64,000 nt of DNA from Pisolithus tinctorius (Eukaryota; Basidiomycota; Agaricomycetes; Boletales; Pisolithaceae). This document shows positions 45,071-57,062 of the stretch, one piece after another. The translations under genes and the position numbers were made by a program. The stretch lies in assembly GCA_024663395.1 (NCBI GenBank), contig JANFAH010000012.1:434001-498000 (forward strand), in the 5' to 3' direction. The notes under the pieces were generated by a model, which did no database searches, was not told where the DNA came from, and saw only the letters and a list, made by a program, of their open reading frames with translations. Each line of letters begins with the position of its first letter. Position 1 is the first letter of the stretch.

Positions 45071-47324
45071 ATGTACACATCTTCTGCAGTCTACCATCTG
45101 CTCACCTTCCCATCACATTGCCTGATGCATCCAAGCATGACTCTGCACACAATGGGAATGATGGGAACTCAAACGATGCTTCAAAATGACTTTGGTCAAG
45201 TGGACACCCCAACGATACAGCTGGATCACTATAGTTTCTCACAGTCATTAAATGACTTCAGCATTTTGCCAATGGCAGGTGAGGCAACCACATCTGCACT
45301 GTCCCCATTTCATAGCGTAAGTTACACATTTCTTGAGTCAATTTGACTGATCACTTTGTTTTAGGGCGCATATAGTCATCCCAGCTTGAAGCAGATTGCA
45401 GTACTACAAGAGCACAACAAAGTACTCGAGTCACAAGTTTTCAAGTTGACTGTCGAAAATAATACTCTACGGTAATGTCTAACTGACACATCTACTAACT
45501 TTGGATTGACAGATGCAGGGGCGCATTTCAGCACCTAGCAGGTGCAGTCAGCTTATGTGAAACAGACCCAGTGCAGTTTGATATGACAATGGTCCCACAG
45601 TCATCTCCAAGCAATTTTACATGCCCAACACCCGAAACTCATCTGAAAATCTGTTTCTGGGATCAAAGCGATTGGAACACCTTCCTTGAGTTGTCTGAGG
45701 GATGACTTAGCACACGTGGGACACTTGGATTCCTCGAGGAAGACAACAGCGATCCACCATCCAACAGCACAGTGAAGGCCATCCAAAAGACACTTCGAGG
45801 GGGGTGGGCAGAATTAGCTAACCACAAACTGGCTCCAAAATCTTGGGGTCGGTTGTGTGCGAGTGGTAGGCAATTAACTCATAACCTCATGGAGAGCACA
45901 TTCCCACTTTTCAGATTTGCGAAGAACGGTTGGAAGCTGGACTACTTAGCAAGCAACTCATACCCAGCATGGTGGAAGACCCATCTGGAGAGTGAGGGGA
46001 ATTGGAAGATGAAAAAATCTCAGGACTGTGAAGATGACAATGAGGACATGGAGATGGACAAGAAGGACAAGAAATGGAAACTCCTCGAAGCTAATGTCAA
46101 CTCAGAAACACTGGATAAAAGAATGAAAGGTGAGTGTATTCCATGCAATCTCAATGAACTGCGGTGAAAGCCAGCTTTTAAGATGACCACAAAATTGATG
46201 ACACCGGTTTGACAGTGTCAAACCTCTCTCCAATGTTGTCATCATCTCCACCTGTCAGCAAGATGACCCATCTTCCATCTATCACAGAGGACGCAGCCTC
46301 GATGGCGTTACTGTCTCTGCCTGTCAGCAAGACGACCCATCTTCTGTCTATCACAGAGGGTGCAGCCTCAATGGCATTACCATCTCTGCCTCTTAGCAAC
46401 ACATCCCATCTTCCATCTATCGCAGAGGGTGCAGCCTCGATGGTGTTACCATCTCCACCTGTCAGCAACACATCCCATCTCCCTTCTGTTGCAGAGGAAA
46501 CGACATGCACAAATGAGAAAGAGATTGTGCCATGCATGCCCCAACCGGAGCCAGAGCCAGTCACTGTCATTCCTACCAAGATATCAGTTAACCCACTGTG
46601 AGTATATGCATGACAAGGAACCTTTTCTGACAATGTTTCTTAGAGCATGCTTGGCGATCGCTGCCAACAAGGCTCAGGAGTCCCTACCCAAGCTCCCAAG
46701 TGACCTGAATGGCAGCAAGATAGAGAATGAAGGATTGGTGATTCCATCGATGACCACCAAGTCTGCCAAGGGCAATGTGAAGGTGCCTGGGAAGATGCGA
46801 CCTAGTCCAACCAAGAATGGACAGTACATTTAAATCGTTACTCTTTTTTGGTCTGACATATTGGATTATCAGAAACCTCTGTGCACTTCGATGGCTCAAG
46901 AGAATTCAACCAAACAGAACCACAGAGGACTTCCAGAAATACTACAATTCGCTTTCTGCTGACAAAGTCAAGGTATTGTCTACTTCTTCCAACTGCCCTC
47001 ACCACTAACAGAGGTCATATTCTAGTCCTATGTTGACAAGGCTGTGAGTTTGGTAAAGTGGCCATTAGTTGTGATGATTTTGCACTAACAGAGTATAGGT
47101 TAAAAGCAGTGGCTGGGACCCAAAGACTATATGCAATGGCACCATCTACTGAGGACAACTCGCATTTGTCTCGCATTCAAGCACTCAAGCTATCACTATA
47201 TCACTTCAGACTCACATACCACCTCACTCGCATTCAGTTCACTTTCATGTCTCTGCACTTGCACACTTCTCGCACCCACCTGTCTCACTTTCATGTCTCT
47301 GCACTCGCATTTGTGTTGCAATGA
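45071..47324 (+). pseudogene. T1 accessory gene with coiled coil, multi-exon
   Basis: Start at 45071 (MYTSSAVYHLLTFP). Exon 1 ends SPFHS at gtaagt; exon 2 (LKQIAVLQEHNKVLESQVFK) is a clear coiled coil; exon 3 (from about 45522) has CRGAFQHLAGAV, FWDQSDWNTFLELSE, a TGA in place of Arg, and NHKLAPKSWGRLCASGRQL. Then comes a Lys/Asp-rich linker, four 23-residue repeats (PVSKMTHLPSITEDAASMA-type, about 46246-46490), then KAQESLPKLPSDLNG, LCALRWLKRIQPNRTTEDFQ, and a last exon to 47324. Tnp2 elements usually carry a second, DNA-binding gene (TNPA-like in plants); this is the plausible counterpart, by inference only. Confidence 0.6.
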
Positions 47325-47753
47325 TTCCCCCACACACATCTTGCTTTCAAGGCATTTTTGTTAATTTATTCTGCATTTGTATACCCATGTTAGACTTGCT
47401 CTTTTCATTCCCTGCTCTCTCATAGTCGTCTCCATGGACAGCTGGTAGGGGGTAATGTGTACTAGTTATCATAGCAATGCAAATTATATTGGTGCATGTA
47501 TGGAAATATTTCATATAAACTGCAAAGCCAGTAATAACCATATCCAGTGAGATTCGAGCAGATTTCATGAGTGTGCAGCATGCACTGAAGAATATGTTGG
47601 AATGTGACAATTTATTTTGGTGGTAAAATTCTAACATATGATCATGCCAAGTACTGCCCCAACATTTTGCAAATATAAGAATCATCCAGTTTTCTTTCAG
47701 AACATGTTCCCTCATGGTATAATTCCGATGTCTGCTCCAACTCATATTTGGTC
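47325..47753 (+). other. T1 right subterminal region
   Basis: AT-rich, no gene supported; the 132-codon minus frame over it (47347-47745) shows no domain. Near the end, 'catgtctggccatgcccagacatg' forms a short palindrome also present in partial form at the left end, possibly a protein-binding site. Confidence 0.45.
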
Positions 47754-47800
47754 ATGTCTGGCCATGCCCAGACATGTCGAGTTTTCACTGGGGATGAGAC
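47754..47800. repeat. T1 right end: terminal inverted repeat and target duplication
   Basis: Inverse of the left end, finishing GAGTTTTCACTGG at 47791, followed by GGATGAGAC (47792-47800). Confidence 0.85.
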
Positions 47801-48260
47801 AGCATTGACATCTTGTTGATGATAAGATAGGATTTGTCATGCCAGTAATCCTCAAGCCTTTTTAATGTCTGTGCTGATTGTTTTCCTCTGTTTAGCAGTA
47901 TCATGCCTGTGACCACTCCATTAGACTCCACGTTCATTGCAGAGAGTCATCATACCTATGTTGTGCAATGTCTTGCCTTCAATCACCAATGCTGCAATGC
48001 CTGTGTAGGCTGCTTTCACAAGCATACCACCAACACCTCAGCAGGTAAAATTCTCTGTGATTGTCTGTATTGTCTTTGACTTCCCAACACCCCCCTCCCC
48101 TGGAATAATCATCTGCAGCTGATTGGGTCTCCCACCAGTGACAAAGTGCTGTAAGTGCCAATCAATGATGTCATATGCTTGCCATTGATCTTCTAACAGG
48201 TTGTCGAAGGCAGATGGCTCAAGTCTGTCCTCCACAGCCACCAGTTGTGCAAGCATGTAG
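47801..48260 (-). pseudogene. Helitron helicase, middle segment with Walker A
   Basis: Joined to 63031 upstream and 4340 downstream. Reads MLAQLVAVEDRLEPSAFDNL, then QLQMIIPGEGGVGKSKTIQT, where GEGGVGKSK is the Walker A loop, then, across frameshifts, remnants of the AYTGIA-type motif, and SYLIINKMSML at the T1 insertion point (usually YLIIDE in PIF1 helicases, so the Walker B acid is Asn-Lys here). Degenerate. Confidence 0.92.
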
Positions 48261-48715
48261 CACAACGGATTTTGGAGAGTTAAGGACAGGTCTTAATGTA
48301 GTAGAAAATGTAAAGACTACACTTGAAAATTAATTCAACAATTTTTCGAAGGCGAAACTTGAAGTTTTCGTGAACGCCTCGATGTTTACCAATACTTCAA
48401 GTTTACGCACATGTATCGACGGCGTCAGAACGTCAATTTGAGCTTCAAGTTTGGTAGTGGTTTGAATGTGCGTGCAAACTTCCGATTTCGTCTTCACATT
48501 GTGACTTCAACAAACCATCAAGAATGAACTATGTTCGTGTATTGGCCAAGATTCCAAATATGCACGAACAATAAATACTCTGCCTAATTTTGAAGTTTGG
48601 GACGAGGACAAAACGTTGATTGAAATGTAAAGTATTATGTACAGTTTATATGAATTGCCCATTGGTCGCCCGCCCATCGCCCGCCAATCACCCACCCATC
48701 GCCCTCTGGTCGCCC
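48261..48715 (+). repeat. T2 left inverted repeat and subterminal motif array
   Basis: 48261-48660 matches the inverse of 62631-63030 at roughly 95%. Differences include transversions, unlike the CpG-only pattern elsewhere. 48661-48715 holds four TCGCCC and one TCACCC. In CACTA elements such subterminal repeats bind the accessory transposase; that role is inferred here. Confidence 0.9.
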
Positions 48716-48730
48716 AAAATCACTATCATT

Positions 48731-51700
48731 TTACTTCAAGCGCCCAATTTCTGTCAACAACAGCAATGACAACCGGATTTTTATACTACGTGAAGCTCGC
48801 AGATCAGTCCTGCATGAAAGAGTTAATGGAAATATCTTGGGCGAGAGGACAAAATTGCTCACCCGACAAAGAGAGAGCACGACGATGCGATCATCTGCGA
48901 CAGCCCACCTGGCAAAGTGACTGACAACCCACGATGATTCGACAGTTTCCAAGTGGTTTGAGAGTGCGGAAGAGTACGACTTGGCGGGAAAGTGGGGGTA
49001 GGCAGCAAATGGATCTGATTCTGTAGCATGTGGCAGCAAGGAATATCGCAGTACAGCAAAGACAAATACCCCGTCACGACCATAGATATACTTGATAGTG
49101 CCAGGGACGGGCGAGCATTTGTAGTCACCTTTTGGATAGAATAGAATAAGCGAGTTGCCGTCATGAGTCGAGAACCTGCTGTACACGGTGTTGTCAAGTT
49201 TGAGGTGGGCGTGTAGGACTACATGTCGCTGTTGGGTTAGTTCAAACAAGTCCTTCGGCGTCACTACCAGCTTAGCACTGTCAGGCACTCGCGTTCCAGC
49301 GTCCAATGCGTCTCCATGGGTCTCCCAACCTCCATCTGTAGTACCGTATGCACGATCAAGAAGAAGTTTACATTCATGGATAGCAGGGGGGCAGCGAGGT
49401 CGAGACAACCAACTACAAAGTCTTCCAGCCTTCAGATATGACTGAATCATTGTTTTCTCCAGCTCTCCTGTTTGTTAGATTCAGTTTTCAAGTTCTACAG
49501 CTTAATCCGTCGATCACAAACCTGTCTGGTAGTTGGTCGGAAGACGTTGCAGCACCCCGATCAACCGCTCAAATGGAAAGCACCACCATGATTGCACGGG
49601 TCCAAAGAGTAGGAGGTAATCATATATGTGAAACGACGCGTGGTGATTGGGTCGTGCATCAAGTGTAGGATAGAGTTCCTTCAGCTTTCCAACATAGCTG
49701 GCGATATAGGCACGATATGCAGAAGCTCGCGAAGTACTCATGGTCCGAGCGCAGGCAAGATTGACGGCAGAAACGAGATCCATTGTGTGATCGAGAACGG
49801 CCTTAAGGTCTGCGCCATCATCGGAACAGTCGTTACTTGTACCCCAAAGATTGATCAACGCTAGGGGAAGATAAACCGTGATCAGTGAGCGCCATTCATC
49901 TGCCTTGATAGTGCCATCAGACACATCGCCAAAATTGCTGGGAACAGAGCCTAACCACGACGGCGTCACGATGTCACGAATAACTTTGCGAACTTGATTC
50001 AACACGTCTGACTTGGCAAACTTGCCGGGTCGCTGCTGTAACGCAGACAAGGGCATCTGCAGCCGCTGAGTATACATCGCATTAGCTGCAGGACACGTAG
50101 TAAGATCAGGAACAACTTACCCAAGCAACAAGCGCCTTGGCATAATCAGCTTTGAGAACTTTACCACTCTTCGAGGGAACACACCCTAAGCTCTGGCAAA
50201 CAAATTTCAGAGGGCGAGCATTTTTGTGGACTAGCGACTCCCGCAAGTCGGTCATGAAGGACTCGACAGCTGTGTTGTCGTCATATGATGGGACCAGTGA
50301 AACAAGAAGCTTGTGAAGCGCCGAGACTTGCGTGATCTCCTTCGTTGTCATAGACAGCGCCTCGGGGGTACCAGGGACGACCCGCTTAAACTCGTAGTGA
50401 AATGCAGGAATTACGGAGTGCGCAGCGGAAGAAGTCTCTGTGGTTAACCCAAGCAGACTGCGCACATGATGTTGAACAAGGAAGGCCCTCGAGTATACAA
50501 TGCATCGAATCTATGACGAGTTGGCGAGTGGGGTCCCAATATGGCAAACGCCACAGTTCTGAGTAGCGAACACCGTATTCCTTGAATATCCTGTCGCGTG
50601 CGGAAGATGTATGTGCATCCCTCCATTGCTCTGCATATTGGCGGAGCTTGTCTTTGTCACGCGCCATCCAGTTGTTGAAGTCCGTCCGACTGTAATTTGT
50701 CTTGTGGTAGCAGCTGCAAACAGTGCAGAAGAAGTGACTCCCAATTCCAGCAAAAGCGGCAAGGTGGCGAGAGGCAGGGAGATCACAGACAACAAGGGCG
50801 ATGGCACTGCGTGTAACTCGTCCGCCAGGATGATTCGCCGTTCTCGAAAAGCGAATACCAGAATCCCAAGCAGCAACTAGGTCGTTCATCAGTGGTCGTA
50901 TGTAATGATTAAGATTTTCGAGTGATGGTTGTTTGGGGCCTGGAATAATGCCAGCAAGATAAAGATTTTCCGGCTTGTACCTCACATCCAAAGGCAGATT
51001 GAGACATGCCATCGAAATGATCCCAGACGACACACTTGGTCCCCGTACACTCATACCTCCAGGGTTGAAGAAATCCACGTGAAGCGCAAACGCATATCGA
51101 CCTTCATCTCCACGATCAACGAAACGCTTCCCAGGCACAGGCCCATGGAACTCTCGAAGGAACTGGGCTTCAAATGGGTTCTTCACAAAGCGTGGTTGCG
51201 AGGATGAGGCATGTAAATCGTCACATGCAGAGTCCATCGCTGCCTCGGTATCTGGTCGAGACAGTAGTGTTGCAAGGTAGTCTTTGAAGTCGTGGTAGAC
51301 AAACACTTTCTTCGGGTAAGGATTCCCCTCAGCTCGTGTATTGAGTAACAGCTCGCCACATTGCTTCTCCGGTGAAGGGAAATGAGTGCAGAAGGAAGGA
51401 TAAGTGGGGACATCCAATCCGAGTGAAAAGGTGGGAGCATAGAGGCAATGGCAGCTGCAGACAGCATACGTCACTGTCTTGGCTGCGAGGTGGAACCTGG
51501 ACAAGACGCCACTGATGGTCGACGGTATTTGCTTCAGCACAGTCTCATGCGAATGACTCAGTGTCCCATCCGGCTTCCGAAAGGCAAGGTATAGCAAGAG
51601 GGAAAGTCCGTTCATAATAAAGTTAGCACCCGGAGTGCCAACGCCAAAAATTATACTGCACACGACTCCTAGCAATAGTGCAACTTGGGCGATCACGTCC

Positions 51701-52576
51701 ATTCGCTCGATTGGTGGTGAGTACTGCTTCCCTGTACAATCAAACATCAGCAATGGTAAAAATCACGACATCCAGATACTCGCCTGTGTCAATCTCAACT
51801 GGATCTCGAGGCAAAGGTGTAGGCACCCGTTCATTTGCCTGGGATTGGACCTCATCCAACAACGCAGATAAAGCCTTTTTGCGTGTAGCCACCAACTCCG
51901 TGGAACGAGTAACCCGATCAATTGCTTTGCGTAGAACGACAAGTTCATGCTGGACATCAAGAGAGCCGAGGTCTGATGAATCGAGGAGGAGCCGCTGACA
52001 GCGATGGATTCGAGATTCAATATTGCTAAGGATCTGAAGAGCTCTGATGGTGCGACGATCGCCATTCCTTGACGACTTGCAATGACCAGATACAGTGGGG
52101 GTAGTGGAAGTAACAGGCGAGTCAGGCGAGAGCCGTTCTCTCTCAAGGGCGTCTTTGGGGGGGGATGCGACGGAAGGCCCAGGGGAATGAAGGGTAAGGC
52201 GACTCAGACTACTGGCAAGATCATCTAAAGGGATTGCCTTGGGCGGGTTGCTTATCGTGCTGCTGCTTGGACCCATGGCCTGAAAATCAGCGCGGGAGTG
52301 CCACAGTTTACTGACAGTGGTACCAGGGTCCGGACCATCATCAGTAATGGTAAGCGCAAAGAGGTGCCCAGCGACAGAGTCTACGGCATCTACGGCGCTC
52401 TGTTGGACAGGTGGTGAGTACTGGGTGGCATGTTCTTCATGAACTCGCTTCATGTGCGCTGGCATAAAACGAGCCTCCATAAGAACACCTCTTGCTTTCC
52501 CGTGGCTGTCTGTGCCACCTTTCTCGACGCATTCTTCGCAAAAACATCGTTTGAGAGTAGGGCGGGAGGCAGGCAT
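48731..52576 (-). pseudogene. Tnp2-family transposase of T2, single frameshift
   Basis: Start at 52576 (MPASRPTLKRCFCEECVEKG), with the CxCxxC cluster typical of Tnp2 N-termini. First intron about 51780-51735; the exon that follows (GKQYSPPIERMDVI...) carries LHVDFFNPGGMSVRG, ACLNLPLDVRYKPENLYLAG and IIPGPKQPSLENLNHYIRPL, the conserved Tnp2 core, then CTVCSCYHK and RLPYWDPTRQLVIDSMHCIL. At about 50485 CCTT is duplicated and breaks the frame before VQHHVRSLLGL. Further exons: RLQMPLSALQQRPG...FPFERLIGVLQRL (intron near 50120) and ELEKTMIQSYLKAGRLCSWL, ending near 48731 after WVVSHFARW. Apart from the 4-bp duplication it looks intact and full length. Confidence 0.9.
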
Positions 52577-52670
52577 CCCTCCAATCTGGTGGTATCAACA
52601 CTAAGTGGATATCTCCAAATGTTTGAGGACGACGTACAATGTAATCTTGGGGCTTTGAGATGAAAAGGAT

Positions 52671-53060
52671 GTGAGCGTGGCCAACGAAATACCAGCTTTT
52701 GCAACTCATATTGCGGCAGGGCGGCGACTTTTGAACAAGGATAAGAGTGGGAATCACTGTACAACGTACACGTCTTTGTGTGCGGCGGCACCGTGTCATG
52801 AATCTACGATGGAACAAGGCTATTACCCCAAAATGGAACAAGTTACAAACAAAGATTGCGACGATTGCGGCAAACAGTTGACGATTAATATTACGGAGCC
52901 TAGTGATGGATCGTTGGCTGGCAAGTAGGATACGTCTTAGGACTTAATTGATCTGGTAGCATTTCAGCTGCATTAAGTGTTTCATCGCCATCTGTGCACA
53001 AGAGATTGCGACGATTGTAACGACAACATGAAACCAGTGAGCAGGAAGTAGAGTGGGCGA
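52671..53060 (+). pseudogene. Cysteine-rich fragment, possibly zinc-binding
   Basis: A short frame (MSVANEIPAFATHIAAG...) leads to KDCDDCGKQLTIN; after a possible intron (gtaggat..tttcag) the sequence CIKCFIAIC and a second DCDDCND appear. The C-x2-C pairs recall a ZZ-type finger, but order and spacing are not convincing. It is divergent from the transposase start, about 95 bp away. It may be a captured gene fragment. Confidence 0.3.
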
Positions 53061-53541
53061 CTTCACTGGGCATCACCAGCATATCACTCCCTACTGAATA
53101 GGTGTTCCTCAACCTGTCGGTTGTGAAGAGCAGCAAAATGCCCAACGCGTGTACACCAGTGGAACCTCACCACTCGTGACGTCCCGACAAATGTCTGCTA
53201 GTGTTCCCCTGCCCTCGATCCCGAACGGCCTGCCGATATCGTTGCAGACCCACATGAAAGGCACGCAACCTCCGTCAGCAGCTCCCCATGCACAGATATC
53301 CTCCACCTCCAGTGGAGGTTCGTGGCCTCAAGGAACGCCAAATGCCAATCTGGGCCCTGTCTTACCTCTAGTTTGAACGAGTTTCGGCGCAGTAATCAAG
53401 CGGGATGGATGTGATTTGTGACAGGTACCATTTTGCATGGAGAAATGAGTCAGTAGCATAAACCAGCCCCGATAACCCCCTTGCAAACTCGGCACGTTGG
53501 CGTAGGTGGTGGACATGGCGGTGACCGATGTAAGGGAGGCA
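53061..53541 (+). other. Stretch without a firm gene
   Basis: A Ser/Pro-rich plus frame at 53149-53376 (TSPLVTSRQMSASVPLPSIP) could be an exon of the neighbouring fragment; no domain. Nothing else supported. Confidence 0.3.
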
Positions 53542-53951
53542 GTATGATTTTCTTTCAAAATCATCGACATTATACGTACGACACTACACACTACCCTTCG
53601 TCGTTCAACGGCTCCCAGATTGATAGCTTGAGCTTCTATACGACTGAAAAGCAAGTATATGAGTTGTAAGTATACCAGTCCAGAGGGTGGTGGTGGTATC
53701 CGCTTACCCCTACCTGACATTCTCCTCTTCAAAGGATGCCCTGCGGATTCTGTTGAGTGGAATACTACCCACATGCAGAAGCACTCGCATGCGTGAAGTA
53801 TATCAGCGGTACCAAACTCAACGAACGCATTATCTGCTGTGATCTTGGCCTTGGATACGCGGAAGGACGACAATTTGGTCGCGGCAAAAGCGGCGGTCGA
53901 GTGCGTGACGAGTATGGAACAGATCAGGCGCAATTGGAGAGGAGGAGATAG
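53542..53951 (+). pseudogene. Captured fragment resembling nuclear cap-binding protein subunit 2 (CBC20)
   Basis: Exon-like segment 53542-53669 ends SLSFYTTEKQVYEL, like the start of the CBC20 RRM (NLSFYTTE-QI-ELF). An intron (gtaagt..caaag) follows, then MPCGFC, a TGA, VEYYPHAEALACVKYISGTK, LNERIICCDLGLGYAEGRQF and GRGKSGGRVRDEY, which follow CBC20 from PCGFCFVEYY to the basic GRGKSGGQVRDEY tail. The RRM piece between the two (FSKCGEI to the loop) is missing, and the end diverges into a shifted RRR stop. CBC20 binds the 5' cap of nuclear mRNA. Here it is surely non-functional; it points to host-gene capture by T2. Confidence 0.82.
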
Positions 53952-55318
53952 TTCGAGGAGCGTTATGCCGGCGTTCAGGAAGGACCCAGCGCTGCCACGA
54001 CTGGTGGTAGAGAATGGAAAGCGACAGAGATTCCTAGTACGACCCTAAACACTCAGTCATCAGACGATGATGGCGACAGTTTTCGGGTTCTTACCATTGT
54101 CCATATCCTAATTCGAACTGCGTCGCTCAACTTTGGTGTGCCGCAGGGTCACCGTTCTCGCTTAGACGATCTGGCAGAGAGAGATGGGTAGCGAAGTCGT
54201 TTTGAACACTTGTGTTACAGCTGTTTCGGGAAAGGTTTGCCGTGAGAGAAAAACCTCGAAATTGCCGCCACTTCCTTGTCTTGCAGCTCGCATCTCAGAA
54301 TTGAAATATCTCGCGAACCAGAACAGCTAGTGCCCTAATTCCTTCAGCTTTGCACTCCCCGGATTCGATTTCAGGGCACCGTGGCAAGAAACCCAACATT
54401 CACCGTTCCGTTCTCATGCCCCAAAATTACCCCCTCGCGGACGGTGCGATCGCATTTGCTCATGTAAGGACACCTTTCTCAAGATCCGTCTTGAATAGAC
54501 AAGTTCATTGAGTAGTGCCAGAGTGCACAGAGGTAATTTCATGATTACATTTACTTTTGGTAGCAACACATTCTCATAGAAATGCCAAGGGAGCGAGTCA
54601 CAGTGGGGCAGAGATGACAACAATAACTTGGTGTGGGCTAGGATGACGATGATATGGACATGTCAAGACGGGGTAAGTGCTCACAACTCCTGGACAGTAG
54701 TGATCACTATAGGCAGCCACAATGACAGATTTTGAACTTTTGATATGGTTCCGACTGTGCAACGACAACGATGGCCATGAAGATGGAGATGATGGCGGTC
54801 AATGTTGTCATGATGATAGTGATGGTCCTGGTAATATTGATGCTGACGATCTGTAAGGTGTGATGACTGTAGCCCGGAGGGCGTTGGTATATGTACCTAT
54901 GTACCATACTTGAGTTCCGTAGACTGTCAGTTGCACCGGTAGACACCTGAAAATTTCTCGTGATGTCGAAATGGGTTCCGTTGGGTCCTAGGTGCCCGAC
55001 GCAAGGCGTCTGAATTTTCCGACCAGGCGAGCAGAGCTAGGGTGAGCTTCGCATCCCTGTCAGCTACAGCAGTAGTCGGAGACCTACTCCTCTCTGTAGC
55101 AGCTTTCCTAGTACTGGTGATTTTTTATTATACTACTTAATTCGAACATTCAACGATGGCTTGCTCGGATTTCAATGGTCCACATGACATTGAAGCCAAC
55201 CTAGGACCGTCATCAGTGCATGCATCCGATTTCAACCCTTCATTCAGAGCCCCATTGTTACAGTGGTCGCTGATAGATGAAATTTCGGTACCGGGGTATA
55301 TAACATGACAACCTACGT
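53952..55318. other. T2 interior without supported gene
   Basis: Short frames only. A plus-strand acidic stretch near 54755-54856 (DNDGHEDGDDGG) reads well but has no context; the minus frame at 54707-54946 has a hydrophobic run of Ile/Thr/Val that is probably its shadow. Could be flank of the captured cap-binding gene. Confidence 0.4.
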
Positions 55319-57062
55319 TTACAAATAGATCACTGATTCTCCGGCATAGTCCTCCTTCCAATGTTCAAGCCTCCTCCGGCTCCCAGTGATGACTCCGTCG
55401 CTCCCACTCGTGCTGGCAGTTCCAGTCGCGCTGTGTCTGGCTTGTACGTCCCCAATAATTTGCTTGACCTCACTGATTTGCTGTGCGATGTCCCGAAGCA
55501 TGTCTATGTCGCCCTCCCCACTGTAAGGAACTGCGGATGCGGGTTTGACATGGAAGAGGCAGGATAGGTCAATGGTAAATACATTCGGCCAGCGCGGGAC
55601 AAACAGATGGTCCATCGTCCACGCGCCCAGCTCAATCTGTTCCCGAGAATCAATATGTAATATCTTATGTATGGTAGCATACTCACGCTAGTACGTGCAA
55701 TTGGGAGGCGTCCTCCTAGCACGATTAGGGCCAACACAATGATAATGCCGGTCAGGCCCCGTAAAATCGGTATAATTGTCCAAGGCTTGGAGACGGGAGC
55801 TTTCCGTGAGTTATACATGTGATCCCATACACTAATTGACGTATTCTTGCGACCGGTAGCTAGTGAAGCGCACACGATAATGCAATGTCCACCGATATCT
55901 CGCACCTGCACATATTTTAGTAAAGGCTTTTAAAATAATGTTGAGAGACGACTGACTGCAATAGTTTGTACGAGAGTACTATTGGTGTGACGGAGCGTTT
56001 CAATGCCTGCACCTGTTTTCCTGTCGAATATGTATACACATCCACTATCGCTACCCCCGATGACAACTTTGGCATCTTCTCCAAATCCCACTTGTTTTGG
56101 AACGGCTAAACTAGGCGGCAGGTCAGTCAAGAACGTCCTGATGGACCGTGCGCCATCCAGATGATACATAGTGAACCCATTCGTTGCATTGTCGATCACG
56201 AATAGCCCCTTTTTCAAATGGACAGCAGCAGATCCGCTATTGAAAGATGAGCAGGGCATAAATTAGATATGGTTGGTCCTACATTACTGATTGACAGTGA
56301 TGTTCAGCGATCACTTTTCCATCATTTCCGTCCATCTTGACACTACAGACCTCATGAGTTACACTCCAACATGGGACAAAGCACTTACACATTGCCATCA
56401 TACAAGCCAAAGACATAGACGCTTCCATTCTCGCCAAATGCAATAGACTTCGGAACAGTACTATCGAGACGAACCGCAAACACCGGCTGAAGCTGTGAGC
56501 TCATACTCAGTGAAAGAACCTGAACAATATTGTCTCGGGTTCCGATGGCAACACGGCAAGTTGAATCAGTGGTCGACGTGTCCCATGCAACACAGGTAAT
56601 TTCGAATCCTGAGCCTAACCGCCTGGCACAAATCTCCTGAAACTGCTTCTACATATCTCAGATTAGATGATTTTTTGCATCGAGAGAAGTGTCTTACATC
56701 AAGAGTGTTGGATCTCATGAATACGAGGTATCCCATACCAGTGCCATAGCACAGAGTTTCGGCAGGCGCATGCTTCGCTTTCATCCAAATAGCACAACTT
56801 ACAATGCCACGGGACTCCAAGTGTGTCACCGAAGTCAGCTCCTTCCGAGTTTCGAGGTTCCAGAGCTTAACTCCCTCAGTACCTAGACGTCATTAGTATG
56901 AGTCTCAGTCCATGGTACAAACCTACCGCCAGCAGCAAGAACTTGCCCATCAATGGATATGGCGAGTGCATGCACAGATCCTGTGCTCTTGAAAGAAGCG
57001 ACTTTTTGGTAACGCTGCTTTAAGGAAGGTGAAGGGGAGAATAGCGATTGCAACGCGTACAT
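55319..57062 (-). CDS. WD40-repeat protein with C-terminal membrane segment
   Basis: Start at 57062 (MYALQSLFSPSPSLKQRYQK). Exons separated by short introns give SVHALAISIDGQVLAAG, GVKLWNLETRKELTSV, then IVQVLSLSM, KSIAFGENGSVYVFGLYDGN, HLDGARSIRTFLTDLP, VVIGGSDSGCVYIFDRKTGA, TLVQTIAV and ISVWDHMYNS, i.e. several WD-type blades. After them a hydrophobic segment (IIPILRGLTGIIIVLALIVL) looks like one membrane helix, followed by an acidic-basic tail ending at 55319. This type recurs in mushroom genomes near transposons (general recollection). I see no stop inside the exons. Its role for T2 is unknown. Confidence 0.75.

Larger units (their letters stand above)
4341..47791. mobile_element. DNA transposon T1 (Tnp2-type), ~43 kb with nested insertions
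   Basis: It is bounded by inverted ends beginning CCAGTGAAAAC and a 9-bp (or 7-bp) target duplication inside the Helitron helicase. The insertion site lies between the MSML.SH and LLAKL motifs, which are contiguous in intact Helitron helicases. Own genes: Tnp2 transposase (4593-8078, plus), a minus-strand gene (33987 to 8291) and a plus-strand accessory gene (45071-47324). Everything else inside is later insertion. Without elements A, N and the inverted-repeat module, T1 would be roughly 8-10 kb. Confidence 0.85.

Noticed and set aside
52437..52841. Minus-strand frames upstream of the T2 transposase start
   Set aside because: The Tnp2 N-terminal cysteine cluster begins at 52576 in another frame; these are probably 5' leader or shadow.
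53328..53933. 201-codon minus-strand frame
   Set aside because: Lies opposite the CBC20-like fragment, whose sense reading matches a known family; taken as a shadow.
54707..54946. Hydrophobic minus-strand ORF as a membrane peptide
   Set aside because: The opposite strand is a GAT/GAC-rich acidic stretch, which automatically yields Ile/Val/Met-rich antisense; no other support.
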